The translations under genes were made by a program, and so were the position numbers. From the IMG/VR virus record IMGVR_UViG_3300009068_003024, positions 1-39,231 of that record: 39,231 bases of DNA, one strand, 5' to 3'. The first letter of the stretch is position 1. The number at the start of each line of letters is the position of its first letter. Positions 21,540 to 30,146 of the stretch are shown one piece after another. A model generated the notes under the pieces. That model did not search any database and was not told the DNA's origin. It saw nothing but the letters and a program-made list of their open reading frames with translations. This DNA comes from a virus.

Positions 21540-22050
21540 TAAGGAACTCTCGCCAGTCCAAGCCATATTGGATGGAATCAATTCTGTGTACACCCAACAG
21601 ATACAGCACATAGGATGCCACTGAACTGCCTCGACCCACTCCCCAAAGAATTTGGTTCTCACGCATGTTTTGTACCAAATAATGCAAAAATTTCAATAGA
21701 TTCAAATAATTGTGTTGTTTGAATGCTGCCAATTCTTCCTGTACTCTCGCCTGAGCATGTTTGGGAGCAATGTTTAATATGTGTGATTCAATGTCAAATT
21801 TTTTCACACTGTCTGGCATGAACCATTCACTCTGCAGCAACTTGTCAAATTCTTTCACATCCACCAGCATGGACTTGTACACTCTCAAAGGTGTGCCCAC
21901 TCCTGTGAGCTGTGCTGATTGATTAAAAATATCGATTTCTTGATGAGATTCAAACTGAAGATCTGTGAGCACTGATAATTTATTTTGGTAAATTAAATCC
22001 ACAGCGTCATGATGATCGAATATGGGTAAACCTAAACTGTCTGTTCGCAT
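21535..22050 (-). CDS. DnaE-like fragment lacking the polymerase active site
   Basis: 171 residues. The last 37, ending with WGVGRGSSVASY, LLGVHRID and YGLDWREFL, clearly match the part of bacterial DNA polymerase III alpha (DnaE) that comes just before the catalytic aspartates (GRGSAAGSLV...ITxIDP...LFERFL). The protein stops exactly where DnaE would continue into the P-D-F-D-x-D active site, so it cannot polymerise. The N-terminal part (MRTDSLGLPIFD...) has helical content with no clear PHP motif. I recall similar short proteins in T4-like cyanophages, so it is a maintained gene rather than a fresh truncation. It may bind a replication partner or template; that is inference. A sigma70-like promoter lies at 22069-22097. 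Confidence 0.75.
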   Translation of the reverse strand: MRTDSLGLPIFDHHDAVDLIYQNKLSVLTDLQFESHQEIDIFNQSAQLTGVGTPLRVYKSMLVDVKEFDKLLQSEWFMPDSVKKFDIESHILNIAPKHAQARVQEELAAFKQHNYLNLLKFLHYLVQNMRENQILWGVGRGSSVASYVLYLLGVHRIDSIQYGLDWREFLR

Positions 22051-22068
22051 AACGGAATATTATGCTGT

Positions 22069-22097
22069 ATATTAATCGATATTGATGAGATTGTCAA
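22069..22097 (-). promoter_or_regulatory. Sigma70-type promoter of the DnaE-like gene
   Basis: Minus strand: TTGACA at 22092-22097, 17-bp spacer, TAATAT at 22069-22074. The -35 box lies in the last codons of the upstream 77-residue gene. Predicted start near 22062 gives a leader of about 12 nt, without a clear ribosome binding site. Confidence 0.6.
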
Positions 22098-22305
22098 GAT
22101 CTTTTCCGGTATCTTTTGCCATTTTCAATTGTTCTGCTGCCAATCTCTGTTTGAGCTCTTGATTGTACACTTCCACAAACACACCAATCTGCTGACGCAG
22201 TTGTGGATTGCGGCTTTGAAAATATTTGGTACGTAAATCCGATAGTTTGGATTCCAATTGACTGATGCTGTACTGATTAAGATCCTCGCTGAGTGGATGA
22301 AACAT
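22072..22305 (-). CDS. Small helical conserved phage protein
   Basis: 77 residues, almost entirely helical: SISQLESKLSDLRTKYFQSRNPQLRQQIGVFVEVYNQELKQRL. I recall a similar family (S-K-Y-x-x-x-R-N-P-Q-L) in T4-like marine phages, function unknown. It is nine bases downstream of the fibre-like gene at 22315-22878 and probably cotranscribed with it. Coiled-coil oligomerisation is likely. Confidence 0.7.
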   Translation of the reverse strand: MFHPLSEDLNQYSISQLESKLSDLRTKYFQSRNPQLRQQIGVFVEVYNQELKQRLAAEQLKMAKDTGKDLDNLINID

Positions 22306-22314
22306 GACAGTGAA

Positions 22315-22878
22315 TTAGTTGCTGAATGAACCCAAGTATTTGCCAAACACTGTGGCGCCCTGATTGTAGGTCCAAAATTCCACATACAAAGGATTTTGAT
22401 TGGCAGGCACTGTGAATGGTGTGGGGAAATCTGAGTCTTTGTAGATCAATCCTGCGTTCTCTGTGCTCCATACCACAGTTCTCAGTGTGCTATCACTTTT
22501 TAATTCCACAATGATGCTGGACAAGCCATTGGTTACTGTGGGCCAATCAGTGAAAGTCAGTGTTAAATTTGCTCCCACGATGAATGTTTGAAAATTTCCA
22601 TTCTCTATGCTGATATTTTGTGCAGTGGTTATGGTGCCTGCACTGTACACTGTGGTGGTGTTGTTGATAAATTTAGCACCTGTGATGCTGTTGTTGCCAA
22701 AATTATTGGCAGCATTCAGTTTGGCAGTATTGGTTTGTAATGTTTCTATTTCTGCTTTGGCTGTGACAAAATTACTTTTGATAGTGGTAAAATTATCTCT
22801 AAATCCTTGGCTGTTGTTGTCCTGCCCTGCCACAGGGTATGTCTGATCAATGCTGGTTGTGTTGATGTTGCTGGGCAT
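22315..22878 (-). CDS. Tail-fibre-type protein with shared N-terminal adaptor
   Basis: 187 residues. N-terminal SIDQTYPVAGQDNNSQGFRDNFTTIKSNFV is a distant member of the adaptor found in three larger fibre genes of this cluster (see findings). A short coiled coil (AKAEIETLQTNTAKLNAANN) follows, then beta-strand-rich repeats typical of phage structural proteins (LTLTFTDWP, SSIIVELKSDSTLRTVVW). No enzyme motif. It is expressed from the late promoter at 22900-22908, with AAGGAAA before the ATG. Confidence 0.75.
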   Translation of the reverse strand: MPSNINTTSIDQTYPVAGQDNNSQGFRDNFTTIKSNFVTAKAEIETLQTNTAKLNAANNFGNNSITGAKFINNTTTVYSAGTITTAQNISIENGNFQTFIVGANLTLTFTDWPTVTNGLSSIIVELKSDSTLRTVVWSTENAGLIYKDSDFPTPFTVPANQNPLYVEFWTYNQGATVFGKYLGSFSN

Positions 22879-22899
22879 ATTTTTCCTTACTGTTTGTAC

Positions 22900-22908
22900 T
22901 TATTTATC
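22900..22908 (-). promoter_or_regulatory. T4-type late promoter upstream of the 187-residue fibre gene
   Basis: Minus strand GATAAATAA. A leader of about 16 nt with AAGGAAA precedes the ATG at 22878. Confidence 0.65.
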
Positions 22909-22923
22909 TGTTTGCTTCATGCT

Positions 22924-25443
22924 TTAAATGTTATATTGATAATTGGGGAACATAACATACTGTTCTGTGCCGCTTTCAGTGGTGCTGTCTATGATGTACC
23001 TGTCTATTTCAAAATCTATCTGTTTAAAATCAAAATCATTGTTTTTTAATGCTGTCACAATGGCAGCACTGGTGCCTGGTTTGCAATAACACAATGGCAC
23101 TGCTGTGATATATCCCAATGGCTGTGTTTGTCCTTTCTGTGCTGTACGCATCCATAAGGGCAAAAACTCTGATTCTGTTTCACCTATCAATTTAAGATTG
23201 GCACGCATGTTGGTGGTATTGCTCACATATCTTTCGATGTCATTGGGATTGGCAATGTTTAATATGTTGCTGTCCACTCTGATCACACTGTGATTGGGTC
23301 TGAATCTAAATGCGTCTGTGGGATTATTCACCACTGTGCCCACATTCAACACGGTGCCATTCTGTAGAGTCACACTCAATATGCCAGTCACTGTGTTTAA
23401 AATAAGACTGCCTGTTCGGGCATAGATCTGCAGATTGTTGCCTATGGTGCCCACAGCAATGGGCAGATTATTGTTGGCATACAATGTATAGGTATTGCCA
23501 CCCACATTTAATTTGGTCACATCATCCAACACTTCAATTTCAGTTTGGCTGATGGTTATGATGTTGTTGTTTTTGATCTTGATCTTGCTGGCCATCTGCT
23601 GTGACGCATCATCCAGGGGATCCACAATTTCCACATACACCACTTCATACAGCACTGTGTTGGTGCCAGGTTCCTTGGCCTCTGCAGTCTTCACTGAGCC
23701 CAACTGATATCTTTTTCTGCGATGATTTTTTGCTGTGGCAGCCACGTAATAATTGATGGTCTTGGTTTCAATACCAGCATACACCAACATTTTTAATTGT
23801 TTTTGGATACCAAACAGTTCGTCATTGGGTCTATATATGGAACTGGGTTTAAAAATTTCTGGATCTCCTATCAATGCTAGATAAGAATTTCTTTGATCAA
23901 TTTTTAAAAAAGGTCTCACATAAAGATTGCTGTACAATAAATCACTGGCAGCTATCACTTTCAATGTGAAAGTTCTTGTGGTAGCACTGTATCCAAATTG
24001 ATCTCTGGCTTCCACTGTGAACACAAAAGTTCTGTCCACGCTGGTTTGATTGTTGTCCAAAGTTAAATCTCTGTTGTCAAATGTGGTGAGTCCCAATAAT
24101 CCATTCAAAGGAAACTGTCTCACTTTGCCTAATATTTCTCCGTCCAATGCCAATGTTAATCCGTTGGGCAATGCACCTGCAGTGATCACATATCTCAATT
24201 GAGCATTGGGCACTGTGGTGGTGGCTGCAATGAATAGAGTGCTCACAAAGTTGGCATTGATACTGCCCAAATCACTGTCAGTGTTCCAGGTGATCACACT
24301 GTCCACTTCTCCCAGTACTTTCACCACAAATGTTTTGTCTTTGATGGCTAGACTTTCATTGTTGGCTCCAAATCTTGTGGCTCTCACAGTGAATTTATAT
24401 TCTTTGGTCACTGCTGGTTGATAAGGCACTCGACCTGCCACTTCACCTGAAGTGCTGTCCAGTGTGCAACCTGGAGGCAGTGTGCTCACTGTGGCGTCAT
24501 CATTGGTGGGTCTCAGTGTGTAGGCCACATAACCTGTGAGGGTGTTGGGGTCATACAGTTCCAGATACAGTGTGACATAATTGTTGGCTCTTCTGTAGCC
24601 CAAATCTCTTGGAGTGAGCCACTGTGGAGTTCTGATATAAGTGCCATCCGAAGTGAATGTTCCGCCACCCACTTGTAATATGGTGTTGTCTGCTCGTAAA
24701 AAATCATCTCCCACCACAAATATTCTAAAAGTGCGTTTGACTACACTGTCACCATCACTCACACTCACTGTGAATTCATAATAACGATTTAATTTTTTGG
24801 GTGATCTGGTGCCTATGGCATAATCATAAAATTCCACGTCATAATAAAAACTTTCAAATCCACTGGCACTTCTCAATCCAAAATCATAAGGAAATGCACT
24901 GAAAGTATTGACATCATAATGACCACTGCTGGCTGCTATGTCCAAAGCCAACACAGGATCTATCACTCCGGTCAATCTGCCTGTTTTGGTGAGTGTGATG
25001 CCTGGTGGTAATTCTCCATCACCTCGGGCAATATAATATTCCAATTCATCACCAGCTGAAAGATCTGTATCAGTGGCTTCCAATTGATAATCTATGTAAG
25101 CACTGTCCAACACAAACAATGCATTGTTTTCACCCACAGGCAATTGACCTGATGGAGTGATCCAAACAGGATCATCTGGTCCTGCCACTGTGATACTGTA
25201 GGTTCTATCTTGAATATCGTTACCCAATCGAGCTCGCAGCACAAATCTTGATTGTGTGGTTCTAGCAACCTCCACTGTGGTGCCCACAATAGCAGTGCCC
25301 TGCAGTCTCAAACCACCAGGCAAAGTGCCTGCTATCACAAGTATGGAATCCACTGTGTTCACTGGCAAACTGATGGTGGTTACAGTTCTTTCAGCAATAG
25401 TGCCCAATGAATATCCGGTTGGCTGTGTCCACAAGTTGCTCAT
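22924..25443 (-). CDS. Large adhesin/fibre protein with repeated putative Ig (He_PIG/cadherin-like) domains
   Basis: 839 residues. At least three repeats of about 100-120 residues carry the pattern L-P-G/P-G-hydrophobic followed by G-x-x-x-G (LPGGLRLQGTAIVG; LPPGITLTKTGRLTGV; LPPGCTLDSTSGEVAG; LPNGLTLALDGEILGK), each ending in strands such as RTYSITVAG, RTFRIFVVGDD or RTFTLKVIAA, as in Ig-like and cadherin-like adhesins. The last 300 residues are beta-rich with other repeats (TKTINYYVAATAK..., NNIITISQTEIEV). It should be a virion surface protein binding host polysaccharide or protein. It starts MSNLWTQPTGYSLG with a late promoter placed directly at the ATG. No adaptor of the type seen in neighbouring fibre genes. 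Confidence 0.8.
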   Translation of the reverse strand: MSNLWTQPTGYSLGTIAERTVTTISLPVNTVDSILVIAGTLPGGLRLQGTAIVGTTVEVARTTQSRFVLRARLGNDIQDRTYSITVAGPDDPVWITPSGQLPVGENNALFVLDSAYIDYQLEATDTDLSAGDELEYYIARGDGELPPGITLTKTGRLTGVIDPVLALDIAASSGHYDVNTFSAFPYDFGLRSASGFESFYYDVEFYDYAIGTRSPKKLNRYYEFTVSVSDGDSVVKRTFRIFVVGDDFLRADNTILQVGGGTFTSDGTYIRTPQWLTPRDLGYRRANNYVTLYLELYDPNTLTGYVAYTLRPTNDDATVSTLPPGCTLDSTSGEVAGRVPYQPAVTKEYKFTVRATRFGANNESLAIKDKTFVVKVLGEVDSVITWNTDSDLGSINANFVSTLFIAATTTVPNAQLRYVITAGALPNGLTLALDGEILGKVRQFPLNGLLGLTTFDNRDLTLDNNQTSVDRTFVFTVEARDQFGYSATTRTFTLKVIAASDLLYSNLYVRPFLKIDQRNSYLALIGDPEIFKPSSIYRPNDELFGIQKQLKMLVYAGIETKTINYYVAATAKNHRRKRYQLGSVKTAEAKEPGTNTVLYEVVYVEIVDPLDDASQQMASKIKIKNNNIITISQTEIEVLDDVTKLNVGGNTYTLYANNNLPIAVGTIGNNLQIYARTGSLILNTVTGILSVTLQNGTVLNVGTVVNNPTDAFRFRPNHSVIRVDSNILNIANPNDIERYVSNTTNMRANLKLIGETESEFLPLWMRTAQKGQTQPLGYITAVPLCYCKPGTSAAIVTALKNNDFDFKQIDFEIDRYIIDSTTESGTEQYVMFPNYQYNI

Positions 25444-25448
25444 ATGTT

Positions 25449-25457
25449 GTATTTATC
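25449..25457 (-). promoter_or_regulatory. T4-type late promoter, abutting the start codon
   Basis: Minus strand GATAAATAC. Six bases lie between the octamer's last A and the ATG at 25443. No Shine-Dalgarno. Confidence 0.7.
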
Positions 25458-25464
25458 GAGAGAA

Positions 25465-26166
25465 TTATATAGCGCCGAAGTCAAACACAGTGGCGTTGGG
25501 AGATGCAATGGTGCCCATGTCCACTGGATTTTGGCTGAAATAAAGATCTAATAAGTTGGTGATATTCTCATTGTTGGCAGCATCCAGTTGAATCTCACCC
25601 ATGTCAAAACCAATGAATGAATTTCTATCACTCACATCAATATCATACACCAATGCATCCACATTGGCAGCTTGAATGTTGTCAATACCCACTATGTCAT
25701 TGCCAGCACCTGTAAGAGTGGCACTGAGTGTGGGATTACTTTCATTGGCCAACAAAGATTCTATTTCTAAAGTGGTTCCATTGCTGAGAGTTCTTGTGGC
25801 AGCACCACCGGTGCCAAACACTTCCAACATGCCCACGCTGTTGATGGTCAAATGAGGGCCTGTGTCACCAAACACCAATATGCTCACCACTCCTGATGAA
25901 GTGATGGTGATTTTGTCATTGTTGCTGGTGAATGATATATTGCTGCCTGCTTCTAAACTTTTGAATTGTAGATCCACACCTGATTTTTGATAAAATACCC
26001 CTTTGATAGAGTTGGTGTCTGTGAGTCTGTTGCTGACTGTGGTTGATTCAGGATCTCTTGCGTTGAGTTCAGCAAAGTTATTATTGACTTTGATAAACGC
26101 TTCGCGTAAATCATCACCTGTGCCGTCATTGGCAATGGTTCCTATGTTTATGTTGCTTATGGGCAT
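25465..26166 (-). CDS. Tail-fibre-type protein with NINIGTIANDGTGD adaptor
   Basis: 233 residues. N-terminal adaptor NINIGTIANDGTGDDLREAFIKVNNNFAELNA is nearly the same as in the genes at 30147 and 30968. The rest is a beta-rich structure (NDKITITSSGVVSILVFG, TLSNGTTLEIESLL) with a C-terminal segment related to fibre ends (GAGNDIVGIDNIQAANVDAL). It ends with VFDFGAI. It probably forms a short fibre or whisker bound at the same place as the larger fibres. A late promoter (26171-26179) puts the mRNA start at its ATG. Confidence 0.8.
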   Translation of the reverse strand: MPISNINIGTIANDGTGDDLREAFIKVNNNFAELNARDPESTTVSNRLTDTNSIKGVFYQKSGVDLQFKSLEAGSNISFTSNNDKITITSSGVVSILVFGDTGPHLTINSVGMLEVFGTGGAATRTLSNGTTLEIESLLANESNPTLSATLTGAGNDIVGIDNIQAANVDALVYDIDVSDRNSFIGFDMGEIQLDAANNENITNLLDLYFSQNPVDMGTIASPNATVFDFGAI

Positions 26167-26170
26167 ATCA

Positions 26171-26179
26171 GTATTTATC
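26171..26179 (-). promoter_or_regulatory. T4-type late promoter, abutting the start codon
   Basis: Minus strand GATAAATAC. Exactly five bases lie between the octamer's last A and the A of the ATG at 26166. No Shine-Dalgarno. Confidence 0.7.
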
Positions 26180-26190
26180 TTTCTGTGTTT

Positions 26191-28002
26191 TTAACCAAAT
26201 CTTCTGATCTTTGTTCTGGGGTAAGCAGCACCTGAAACAGGTCTTTTACCTTGTGTTTGATTTCTTTGAAAACTTTGAGCATTAAAAAATGCTCTTTTCG
26301 TAGTGGTTCCTGCCAGTTCTCCTAATCGAAATCCTCCATTGGGAGAGAAAAAATTATTTTGAATCCAATTTACATAACTTTTGAGGTTATAAAATGCTGC
26401 GACACTATAGTTAGTAGAGGCAGCTGGTCTGTTGTTCCATGTAGTACTATCAACATTCTCTACCACGGATTTAGCTTCTGAAAGTAATATAGTTTTTATT
26501 TGCGTATTCGTAGGCCATTGATTATTATAAAAGTAATATCTTTCCATCATACAGGCTGCTTTACCTACCACAGTGGGAGTAGCACAACTAGTGCCACTAA
26601 ACATTCCCCAACTATTACCATCAGCGTAAGTACTCTGTGGATATGCAGTCCAGGTACTTTCTCCCAATCCTACAATATCTATTCCTGGACCTCTATTGGA
26701 ATAAGCATCAAGTATTTGATATGTTTCTGAATTTTGTCCAGCAGCCACATCTATACTTTTATCTAAACCATTCGGACCATATGCTCTAAAAGGATAAGCT
26801 GTGGTTTGATTTGTTGTTGTGCGTGTAACAATTGTGGTACTAGAATAACTTATATCATATCTAATAATTGTACCACTGGAAGAACAAAAAGTGCCGCTCC
26901 ATCTTGGATCAGAATCTTTCACATACACTCCTCCATTGTTTCCAGCTGCATTAAAATTGACTATGCCAGCGTCCCAAGCAGCTTCTAAGGCAACTTTAAG
27001 TGGAGTGTTTTGTAAAGGGTAAGGAAATACTGCACACCATTCAAAATTTAATGTGTTAGGATCTTGAATTCTAAAAGGTATTATATTTCTTGATGTGAAC
27101 GGAGTTAAATCCACTCCCCAACTTGCTCCTGGTCTATTAACTGTTCCACTGGGAGTAGTTATACTGTTGATATCATCTATTTTAATTCCATAATTTCTAT
27201 CTACAAGATACTGATATTCACCTATCATGATGGTAGGATTAGGAACACCTGTGATAGGATTTACAGGTTTACTATTGTGCCAAGAAATTATGGCATTGAT
27301 ACATTCAACCGTTCCATCTTCGGCTGTTAGATATGCAACATAAAGATTAGATTTTTTAGCAAAACCACATATGGTTCCTGCAGCCGCACTGAGTACTCCC
27401 ATTGCATGTGAACTAAAAACTCTATTGGAAGATATTTGATTATTGCTAGTATCTTCTAAATCTGTCCAATTTTTAGCAATCACTCTGGGAGTTCCAGGAG
27501 ATTCTAAATTTGAAAAATCTGGATGAGTTGCATGTACTCCTTGCAAAGTATTGTTAACAGGTCCTACTTCAAGACTGACTATATCCACATTTTTTCCAGT
27601 CCATCTATTAAAATAAGTTGCATTATTTAAAGATGAAACTGGATCATTACTGCCTAATTTTTGCGAAGAATATATTATGTCTGTATCAAGATAAAACTGC
27701 ATGGGCATATAATTTGAACCACTTAAAAGTGTGCTAGGAGCAACAGCAGTAATAGTTTTAGTAGTTGTAAAAAAATCAGGCAATGAAGCAGGAACTGGCT
27801 TGAATAATCTAAAATCTATATTTTTTATTTGAGAATTATTAGAAAACTCTGTTATATAATCTTCATCTATATTGACAACAATTAAATTATCTATGGATTC
27901 CATAATGTTCCATAGTTCTACTTTATCATTATTAAATTGATCAATAAATTGTTGTTTATTTACATCATTATTTAAAATTACATCTATTATTTTTTTTGGC
28001 AT
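26191..28002 (-). CDS. Subtilisin-like (S8) serine protease inserted in the fibre cluster; catalytic Asp position is Glu
   Basis: 603 residues. Ser region FSGTSCATP (Ser472), His region SSHAMGVLSAA (His199), oxyanion Asn region NAAGNN (Asn355), and the S-N-R-G-P-G...D-I-V-G-L-G box (near 435-447) all match subtilases. The Asp region reads VDIVSLEVG, with Glu145 at the catalytic Asp position. The first 110 residues are a proregion-like beta-alpha domain (MPKKIIDVILNN...IVVNIDEDY). The C-terminus has K-R-P-V-S-G-A-A-Y-P-R, a fibre-associated type of ending. The DNA is more AT-rich and uses different codons from the fibre genes on both sides, which points to recent acquisition. It may be a virion protease that cleaves host surface proteins or matures fibres. 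No signal peptide. The upstream gap is only three bases, and it probably depends on the upstream late promoter. Confidence 0.85.
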   Translation of the reverse strand: MPKKIIDVILNNDVNKQQFIDQFNNDKVELWNIMESIDNLIVVNIDEDYITEFSNNSQIKNIDFRLFKPVPASLPDFFTTTKTITAVAPSTLLSGSNYMPMQFYLDTDIIYSSQKLGSNDPVSSLNNATYFNRWTGKNVDIVSLEVGPVNNTLQGVHATHPDFSNLESPGTPRVIAKNWTDLEDTSNNQISSNRVFSSHAMGVLSAAAGTICGFAKKSNLYVAYLTAEDGTVECINAIISWHNSKPVNPITGVPNPTIMIGEYQYLVDRNYGIKIDDINSITTPSGTVNRPGASWGVDLTPFTSRNIIPFRIQDPNTLNFEWCAVFPYPLQNTPLKVALEAAWDAGIVNFNAAGNNGGVYVKDSDPRWSGTFCSSSGTIIRYDISYSSTTIVTRTTTNQTTAYPFRAYGPNGLDKSIDVAAGQNSETYQILDAYSNRGPGIDIVGLGESTWTAYPQSTYADGNSWGMFSGTSCATPTVVGKAACMMERYYFYNNQWPTNTQIKTILLSEAKSVVENVDSTTWNNRPAASTNYSVAAFYNLKSYVNWIQNNFFSPNGGFRLGELAGTTTKRAFFNAQSFQRNQTQGKRPVSGAAYPRTKIRRFG

Positions 28003-28005
28003 AAA

Positions 28006-30099
28006 TTATGCTTCTAATTTTATCAAGGTCAATGTCACTGTGATAGCAGCAGTGCTGCCACTCTTATTGGTCACTCTCACAGGGATGGTGGTTGTGGGAG
28101 TATTTTCATTGTTGAATCCCATCACAGCTGGTGACATCAGTATGGTTTGATTACCTGTGGTGATCACTTCTGCTATCACTCCTGCATCCGGAGAAGGATC
28201 AACTCCTTCCAGTCTGCTTGAATCTGAGGAACGACTGGCAGTATCAGTATACAATCTTACCCAGGCAGCCACTGATGTTTGAATTTTTAAAAGAGCATAT
28301 CCTTTGAATCCTGTGATGTTTAAATCCGCTGAAGCTGTGTTGGCCAATGAACTGGTGGTGCCTGCGGCTGTGCTTCTGCTCTCCAATCCACTCACTGCTG
28401 TGGCAGCAATGGTGATGGTGTCTGTGCTGTCGTTGGTAGTGACAGTGATGCCTGAACCAGCTGCGATTGTCAGTGTGTCATTCACATTGTCTGCCAGCAG
28501 TGAATTCTGTCCTGCCACAGCAATGTTGGTGAATGTGTTGGGATGAGTGGCATTGATGGTCACAGTGTCTGTGCTGTCACTGGTGGTAATGGTCACATTG
28601 TTGCCAGCCACCAATGTTAATGTGTCTGTGCTGGTGTCTGCCACCACTGATGATTGTCCTGCCACTGCTATGGTAGTGAATACATTTTGTGTCACATTGG
28701 GAGCAGAGTTGGTGATGGTCAAAGTCTTGCTCAATGCTGTGGGTGCGATGGTTATACCTGTGCCTGCTGTGAAAGTGAATGTGTCACCCAAGGTTGCGGG
28801 AGTGATGGTCACTGCTGATCCTGTGGTGGCAATGATGCCAAAGGTATTGATGGGTACCACACTGTTGACCCAGGCTGCTCCATTGTATTTTAAAATCTGT
28901 CCATTGGCTGCTGAAGTGATAGTGACATCTGTGAGATCATCCAAAACCACTGCGCCTCCACCTCCACCACCTGTTTGATCCACAAAACTCAAAACTCCCG
29001 AACCATTGGTTTTGATCACTTGGTTGGGCGTGCCTCCTGTGATGCTGATGTTGGCAATGTTGACTTCTATGGGTCCTACCACTTTGCCAGTGACACCATT
29101 GATCATCTGTGTGGAATTGTCTGAATACACAGAACCTGTGAGATCTCCTTCTATACCTGCAGTGACTGACAGTGTGTTGCCCACATTCACTGTGGTCAAG
29201 TTGGCAGTGCCTGTGGAACTGATATTGAAACTGTAGGCAGTGCCGGACACTGTGGCATCTGTGACTGACACACCAGTGCTGCTGATCACTCCTGTGCTGG
29301 GATTGTAGGTATAACTTGTGTCGGTTCTGATGGATTCATTGCCAGTGGCAGAGTCCACAAAAATGGGAAAATGAGTGGCATTGGTGGTGTTGGTGGCTGT
29401 CAGTGCCACTGTGCTGGCCACATCTGCTGTGCCTATTAAATTTCCTGTGACATTGCCTGTGACATTGCCCACCACATTGCCTGTGAGTGTGCCATATAGA
29501 TTGGTGAAATGTCCTTCAGCCCATTTTACTGCACTGGATCCTATGTCTCTGGTGTTGTTGGTGTCTGCTATCACATCTGATTGAATACTGGTGTAACCTA
29601 TGATGGAATTTCCATCGCTGTTGCGTATGTCACCACCCGCTGGCAGAGTTAAATTGCCCACGCTGCTGAATTGCCAAGTTTTTACACCGCTGCCTGTGCT
29701 GCTGGTGCGTATCTCAGCAGTGACATTGATGGGTGCTTCCAATCTTCTAGCATTGATAAAATTAAATTCTACATCGTCAGTGGTGTTGAGACTTTGATCG
29801 TAGTTGCCCAATGTGCTCCAGCTGAGTACTCCGGTGCCATCTGTGGTCAACACCTGACCCACTGTGCCACCTTCTATGGTGAGACCTGACACATTGCCCA
29901 AATCAGCTGTGGTGTTCACAGTGATATTATTGCTGGTGAGTGTGCCAATGCTGCCAGTGGTAGTGGCCATGGAATTGGCTTGAATGCTGCTGGCACCACT
30001 GATGCCTGAGCCTGTGAGATCTAAATTATCACCTATGGGCAACTCTTTGATCTTGTTGCCGTCTCCGGTGTCTACTATGAGTGGTATTCTATTTGCCAT
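28006..30099 (-). CDS. Tail-fibre protein with tandem beta repeats
   Basis: 697 residues, low-complexity Thr/Gly/Ser/Asn-rich fibre. The N-terminus MANRIPLIVDTGDGNKIKELPIGDNLDL is a different adaptor from the N-I-G type. Near residue 180, a DIGSSAVKWAEGHFTNLYGT segment matches the end module of other fibres here. A poly-glycine hinge lies near 375 (TGGGGGGAV). Residues about 470-565 hold two tandem copies of roughly 45 residues (IAVAGQSSVVADTSTDTLTL... and IAVAGQNSLLADNVNDTLTI...). The C-terminal 120 residues (GYALLKIQTSVAAWVRLYTD...) form a distinct globular tip, probably the receptor-binding part, of a type seen in T4-like cyanophage fibres. Late expression from 30116-30124. Confidence 0.8.
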   Translation of the reverse strand: MANRIPLIVDTGDGNKIKELPIGDNLDLTGSGISGASSIQANSMATTTGSIGTLTSNNITVNTTADLGNVSGLTIEGGTVGQVLTTDGTGVLSWSTLGNYDQSLNTTDDVEFNFINARRLEAPINVTAEIRTSSTGSGVKTWQFSSVGNLTLPAGGDIRNSDGNSIIGYTSIQSDVIADTNNTRDIGSSAVKWAEGHFTNLYGTLTGNVVGNVTGNVTGNLIGTADVASTVALTATNTTNATHFPIFVDSATGNESIRTDTSYTYNPSTGVISSTGVSVTDATVSGTAYSFNISSTGTANLTTVNVGNTLSVTAGIEGDLTGSVYSDNSTQMINGVTGKVVGPIEVNIANISITGGTPNQVIKTNGSGVLSFVDQTGGGGGGAVVLDDLTDVTITSAANGQILKYNGAAWVNSVVPINTFGIIATTGSAVTITPATLGDTFTFTAGTGITIAPTALSKTLTITNSAPNVTQNVFTTIAVAGQSSVVADTSTDTLTLVAGNNVTITTSDSTDTVTINATHPNTFTNIAVAGQNSLLADNVNDTLTIAAGSGITVTTNDSTDTITIAATAVSGLESRSTAAGTTSSLANTASADLNITGFKGYALLKIQTSVAAWVRLYTDTASRSSDSSRLEGVDPSPDAGVIAEVITTGNQTILMSPAVMGFNNENTPTTTIPVRVTNKSGSTAAITVTLTLIKLEA

Positions 30100-30115
30100 A
30101 ATTTTTTTCTTTTTA

Positions 30116-30124
30116 ATATTTATT
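30116..30124 (-). promoter_or_regulatory. T4-type late promoter upstream of the 697-residue fibre gene
   Basis: Minus strand AATAAATAT within a 47-base A/T-rich gap. The leader is about 12 nt with an A/G-rich AAAAAGAAA that could serve as a weak ribosome binding site. Confidence 0.55.
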
Positions 30125-30146
30125 TTTAAATTTTTTTAATATCATT

